Shown here one piece after another: positions 39,403-42,560 of a stretch of DNA of 42,560 nt. The first letter of the stretch is position 1, and the number at the start of each line of letters is the position of its first letter. The notes beneath the pieces are model-generated. The model had not been told where the DNA came from. It made no database searches and saw only the letters and a program-made list of their open reading frames with translations. The translations under genes were made by a program, and so were the position numbers. This stretch comes from an uncultured Chloroflexota bacterium (GTDB lineage: Bacteria > Chloroflexota > Chloroflexia > Chloroflexales > Chloroflexaceae), in contig CAKZKA010000232.1 of NCBI GenBank assembly GCA_937120965.1, positions 1 to 42,560 of the forward strand, in the 5' to 3' direction.

Positions 39403-39867
39403 ATGGAACGTTCGCGCAACTGGATTGGTCTTGCCGCCCTCGCGCTCGGCTGCCTGGCGCTGGTTATCAGCCTGGGCGCGCTGTTCGGCAGCCGCTGGCC
39501 CGGCCCGCCTGCCGCGGCGACGCAGGCGCCACCGGGCGCGTTTATCACGCCCGGCCCCGGCGGGCGCTTTGAGGGTCGCGGCTCTGGCGGCCCACCGCGC
39601 GCATTCGAGCGGATGGAGCGTAAGGCCCACCCGTGGCAATACCACGCCGAAGGCTTCCGCTTTGACCGCCATCACGGCGGCTTCTGGTCCTGGCTCAGTT
39701 CTGGCTTCAAGCTCCTGCAAGCGCTGACGCAACTGGCCGCTCTGGGTCTGCTGGCCTGGTTGCTGCTGCGGCTGTTCCAGCAGGGCCGGGGCAACCAGCC
39801 GCCGGCAGGGCCGCCCGCGCCAGCCGGTCCCACCACGCCAGCCGGTCACGATCCGCGGGTGGAGTAG
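39403..39867 (+). CDS. Small two-helix membrane protein of unknown function
   Basis: A 154-residue protein with one hydrophobic segment at residues 8-28 and another at about 100-125 (LLQALTQLAALGLLAWLLLRLF). Between them is a Pro/Gly/Arg/His-rich stretch, including RKAHPWQYHAEGF. The end is Pro-rich. I recognise no family. The ATG at 39403 follows GGAGG. It precedes the response regulator by 136 bp on the same strand, so it may be part of the two-component operon, or its sensed or controlled product. Confidence 0.65.
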   Translation: MERSRNWIGLAALALGCLALVISLGALFGSRWPGPPAAATQAPPGAFITPGPGGRFEGRGSGGPPRAFERMERKAHPWQYHAEGFRFDRHHGGFWSWLSSGFKLLQALTQLAALGLLAWLLLRLFQQGRGNQPPAGPPAPAGPTTPAGHDPRVE

Positions 39868-40003
39868 GCCGCGCCCGGCTACGCCACCCGCCACGGGAAC
39901 TGAAGCGGGTGTGGAAGGGCGCAGCCCTCCCACACCCGCCTGCGCACGGGCCAGGTTTGGCTCCAGTGGCAAACTCGCTTGCCCCTACCCTCAGGCGCCA
40001 CGT

Positions 40004-40699
40004 ATGACCCGCACCATACTTGTTGTTGATGACGAGCCTGGCATTGTCCAGATCGCCCGCGATTATCTCGATCGGGCCGGGTTTCGCGTCATCACCGCCG
40101 GCGATGGGCCGACCGCGCTGCGCCTGGCGCGCCTCGAACGCCCGGCGCTTATGGTACTCGACCTGATGCTGCCGGGAATGGACGGCCTGGATGTGACCCG
40201 CGTCCTGCGGCAGGACCCGGCCACGCGCAAGCTGCCAATCATTATGCTTACTGCGCGGGTCGAGGAGGCCGACCGGCTGATCGGCCTGGAGCTGGGCGCC
40301 GATGACTACATCACCAAGCCCTTCAGCCCCCGCGAGCTGGTGGCCCGCGTGCGCGCCGTGCTGCGCCGCAGTGAGGGCGAGAGCGCCCCGGCCGGCATTA
40401 TCCACTGCGGCGAGTTGAGCATTGACCTCGAGCGGCGTAGCGTTCGCCGCGGCGGCGAGCCGATCGAGTTGACCGCCACCGAGTTTGATCTGCTGGCGGT
40501 CCTCGCTCGCGAGCCGGGCAGGCCCTTCACCCGCGCCCAGTTGCTCGAACGGGTCTACGATGTGCACTATACCGGCTACGACCGTACCATTGATGCGCAT
40601 ATAAAGAACCTGCGCCGCAAAATCGAGCCCGACCCCGCCGCTCCACGTTACGTCTTGACTGTCTACGGGGTAGGCTATAAGTTTGCCGAGTCGTTGTAG
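40004..40699 (+). CDS. OmpR/PhoB-family response regulator
   Basis: A 231-residue regulator. The receiver has DDEP, phosphoacceptor Asp53 (MVLDLMLPGMDG), the Thr of LTARV and Lys of TKPF. The C-terminal winged helix runs about residues 130-231 (LTATEFDLL, RAQLLERVYD, TIDAHIKNLRRKIEP, YVLTVYGVGYKF). The histidine kinase follows after 146 nt. The ATG at 40004 has no strong ribosome site. The gap before it holds a CCCTCCCACACCC hairpin-type repeat remnant. Confidence 0.95.
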   Translation: MTRTILVVDDEPGIVQIARDYLDRAGFRVITAGDGPTALRLARLERPALMVLDLMLPGMDGLDVTRVLRQDPATRKLPIIMLTARVEEADRLIGLELGADDYITKPFSPRELVARVRAVLRRSEGESAPAGIIHCGELSIDLERRSVRRGGEPIELTATEFDLLAVLAREPGRPFTRAQLLERVYDVHYTGYDRTIDAHIKNLRRKIEPDPAAPRYVLTVYGVGYKFAESL

Positions 40700-40845
40700 T
40701 GGTTTGTCAACCAGGTTGTGATGGATAGTTTTTTGCGGGGAGGCCTTCGCCCTCCCACGCCCCTCCCGCCACGTTCATCACAATTATCGGGGCAGACCAG
40801 TTTCATTGCCGGGAGGGCGTCGCCCGCTCAACCGTCTGTAGCATT
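40700..40845. repeat. Repeat remnant between regulator and kinase
   Basis: GGGAGGCCTTCGCCCTCCC (40738-40756) is a variant of the GGGAGGG hairpin module. It lies inside the two-component operon. Confidence 0.55.
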
Positions 40846-42258
40846 ATGCGCCCACGCATCTTCAGCCTGATGTTGACCGCCTTCACCCTGGTGATCGTGC
40901 TCGGGGTGGGGGGGATGCTGCTGCTCTTCTGGCTGGCCGGGCAAAACGATCGGCGCAGCCAGGTTGAGTGGGGTCCGCGACCCGAAGTGCTTGCCCGCGC
41001 CGAAGCGCGCCGGCTGGCCCGCCTCTACCAGCGCAATGGCGCCTGGACCGGCGTTGACCTCAGGCTGCGCGCGATCGAGCGCGAGCTGCGCGCAGCCAAT
41101 TTGCAGAGCGTGGCCCTGCTCGATGCCCAGGGGCGCGTGGTGACCACGCGCGCATCGGTCCTGAGTGAGCCGCCTCCGGCGCAACCGGCTTTCAGCGGCA
41201 TCGCTCTGCCCGGCGAGGTTCCCCTGCCGGTCGGCCGGGATGATGGTTTAACCGTGCGTTCGGTGCCGATCCTCCTTGGGCGCGAACAGATCGGCGCCCT
41301 CGTGCTGGTCTACAGTGGCACGCCGGGCAGCCAGCAGGGCGCCGGAACGCTGGCCCGCGGCATTCTGGGGGCTGGCCTGGCCCTGGCGACGATCCTGATC
41401 GCCCTGGCAGCCTTCTTCTCGAGTCGTATCAGCACGCCCCTGCGCCAGCTCGACGCGGCGGCCCGTTCAATGGCCGCCGGCAACCTCCAGGTGCGGGTGC
41501 AACCCGGCCTGGTGCGCGAGGTGGCCGATCTGGCCCGCAGCTTCAACCAGATGGCCGACACCCTCGAGGATGCCGACCGCCAGCGCCGCCAGCTCACCGC
41601 CGATGTGGCTCACGAATTGCGTACCCCGCTCTCGATTATCAAGGGGCGCCTGGAGGGTATCCAGGACGGGGTGTATCGGCCCGAGGCTGAGCAGATCGCA
41701 GGGCTGCTCGATAAGGTGGAACTGCTCGAACGCCTGGTTGAAGATCTGCGCCTGCTGGCCCTGGCCGAGGCCGGGCAACTGGCCCTCCATCTCGAGCCGG
41801 TCAACCCCGCGCGGCTGCTGGACGACGCCCGTTCCTCCTTCGCCCACCAGGCCGAGGAGCGCCAGATTGACGTGCGGGTCGAGGCTGAAGCGGTCCCCGA
41901 GTTGACAGCCGATCCCCAGCGGATCGCCCAGGTCCTCGGTAATCTGATCAACAACGCCCTGCGCCACACCCCCCCCGGTGGCGTCGTCACACTGGCGGTG
42001 CGGGCCAACCCGTCCGAAGTGCTCTTCGAAGTGCGCGACACCGGCACCGGCATCGCGCCAGAGGATCTCCCGCGGATCTTCGACCGCTTCTATCGGGCCG
42101 ATCCCTCACGGACGCGCTCCAGCGGCGGCGCCGGCCTCGGTCTCGCCATTGCCCGGCGCATTGTCGAGGCTCACGGCGGCCGTATCTGGGCCGAGAGCAT
42201 GCCGGGACAGGGCGCCAAGGTGCGCTTCACCCTGCCGTGGTACAATACCTGCGTATGA
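40846..42258 (+). CDS. Sensor histidine kinase (HAMP-HisKA-HATPase)
   Basis: A 470-residue membrane kinase. Transmembrane segments lie at about residues 8-31 and 168-190, bracketing an extracytoplasmic sensor of about 135 residues. A HAMP domain (RISTPLRQLDAAARSMAAGN), the phosphorylated His256 (DVAHELRTPLS), N-box NLINNALRHT, G1 DTGTGIAPED, F-box IFDRFYRAD, and G2 GGAGLGLAI follow. It phosphorylates the upstream regulator. The signal is unknown. Confidence 0.93.
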   Translation: MRPRIFSLMLTAFTLVIVLGVGGMLLLFWLAGQNDRRSQVEWGPRPEVLARAEARRLARLYQRNGAWTGVDLRLRAIERELRAANLQSVALLDAQGRVVTTRASVLSEPPPAQPAFSGIALPGEVPLPVGRDDGLTVRSVPILLGREQIGALVLVYSGTPGSQQGAGTLARGILGAGLALATILIALAAFFSSRISTPLRQLDAAARSMAAGNLQVRVQPGLVREVADLARSFNQMADTLEDADRQRRQLTADVAHELRTPLSIIKGRLEGIQDGVYRPEAEQIAGLLDKVELLERLVEDLRLLALAEAGQLALHLEPVNPARLLDDARSSFAHQAEERQIDVRVEAEAVPELTADPQRIAQVLGNLINNALRHTPPGGVVTLAVRANPSEVLFEVRDTGTGIAPEDLPRIFDRFYRADPSRTRSSGGAGLGLAIARRIVEAHGGRIWAESMPGQGAKVRFTLPWYNTCV

Positions 42259-42281
42259 GGGCGAGCCTGGCAGGCTCGCCC
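42259..42281 (+). terminator. Hairpin after the kinase gene
   Basis: GGGCGAGCCT (42259-42268) pairs perfectly with AGGCTCGCCC (42272-42281) around a 3-nt loop, directly after the stop codon. Followed by TTA only, not a T-run. Confidence 0.6.
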
Positions 42282-42299
42282 TTACGGAAACGTGGAGAG

Positions 42300-42560
42300 C
42301 CTGGGAAGGCTGCGCCCTCCCGAACCCTCCCCGCCAGCGGGTTGTTTCTGAGAGGGTTGCGCCCTCCCAAATCCTCCCCTCAGGCAGGGGTGCGGTTCGA
42401 CAGGCTCACCGCAGGTGGGGCAACCTGGTTGCCCCATGTCCCAACCGCTGGTGGGAGCGGCTGCCACCCTCACAGGCAGGGGTGCGGTTCGACAGGCTCA
42501 CCGCAGGTGGGGCAACCCGGTTGCCCCATGTCCCAACCGCTGGTGGGAGCGGCTGCCACC
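42300..42560. repeat. Repeat tract at the window end
   Basis: Two GGGAGGG-type hairpin modules (42305-42370) precede two tandem 92-bp units (from 42381 and 42473, the second cut by the window edge). Each unit has TTCGACAGGCTCACCGCAGG, GGGGCAACC...GGTTGCCCC and CCGCTGGTGGGAGCGG. The units resemble the 92-bp step of the array at 6009-6101. Confidence 0.75.

Noticed and set aside
42392..42507. tRNA-like GGTTCGAC T-loop words
   Set aside because: They belong to the dispersed TTCGACAGGCTCA repeat. No cloverleaf or acceptor stem can be built around them.

Overview
The window is GC-rich chromosomal DNA from a filamentous anoxygenic phototroph of the Chloroflexota, most likely of the Chloroflexus/Oscillochloris type. 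The evidence is a minus-strand run pufB-pufA-pufC-bchG-bchP (B808-866-type light-harvesting beta and alpha peptides, tetraheme cytochrome, bacteriochlorophyll synthase, geranylgeranyl reductase) next to a membrane-anchored auracyanin. The light-harvesting genes lie with pufC but without pufL/pufM, the arrangement I recall for Chloroflexus rather than the pufBALMC order of Roseiflexus. The genus is inferred, not proven.

Layout. 0-2.3 kb: a GDP-mannose-type pair (nucleotidyltransferase, RMD-like reductase). 2.3-5.9 kb: a CarH-like B12-binding MerR photoreceptor candidate flanked by two copies of a 108-bp miniature element, then phytoene synthase crtB and a DUF2085 membrane protein. 6-14.3 kb: HtrA-like lipoprotein protease, a secreted repeat protein, hisD, yggT and a spermidine-synthase-like membrane protein, separated by repeat-filled gaps. 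14.6-18.4 kb: HNH nuclease, YraN, an RmlC-like cupin, a DHH/MYG1-like protein with a structured leader, and an ECF sigma factor. 18.8-24.4 kb: M50 protease, tpiA, CorC-like protein, VWA protein, and surE broken by an in-frame amber codon. 24.3-30.5 kb: response regulator with degenerate GGDEF, ppk, thpR and a CrtI/PYROXD2-like oxidoreductase. 31-36.7 kb: photosynthesis cluster. 36.9-39.3 kb: the histidine phosphatase/DUF3090/SCO1664 trio. 39.4-42.3 kb: a small membrane protein and an OmpR-type two-component system.

Almost every large intergenic gap is packed with dispersed, partly palindromic repeats. The main modules are GGGGAAACCCGGTTTCCCC, a GGGAGGG...CCCTCCC hairpin, ATGCGGCTGCGCCGCAC, and a TTCGACAGGCTCA core in 12 copies. 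At least three kinds of element have terminal inverted repeats. No transposase, tRNA, rRNA or CRISPR array was seen.

How genes work together. crtB makes phytoene and may be controlled by the CarH-like protein. The puf/bch genes make light-harvesting peptides, bind their pigment and supply electrons. pufBA has a perfect-consensus promoter (TTGACA-N17-TATAAT) with a dyad just downstream. A 16-bp hairpin separates pufA from pufC, which has its own promoter, and a 13-bp hairpin separates pufC from bchG. This layout suggests a stepped expression gradient.
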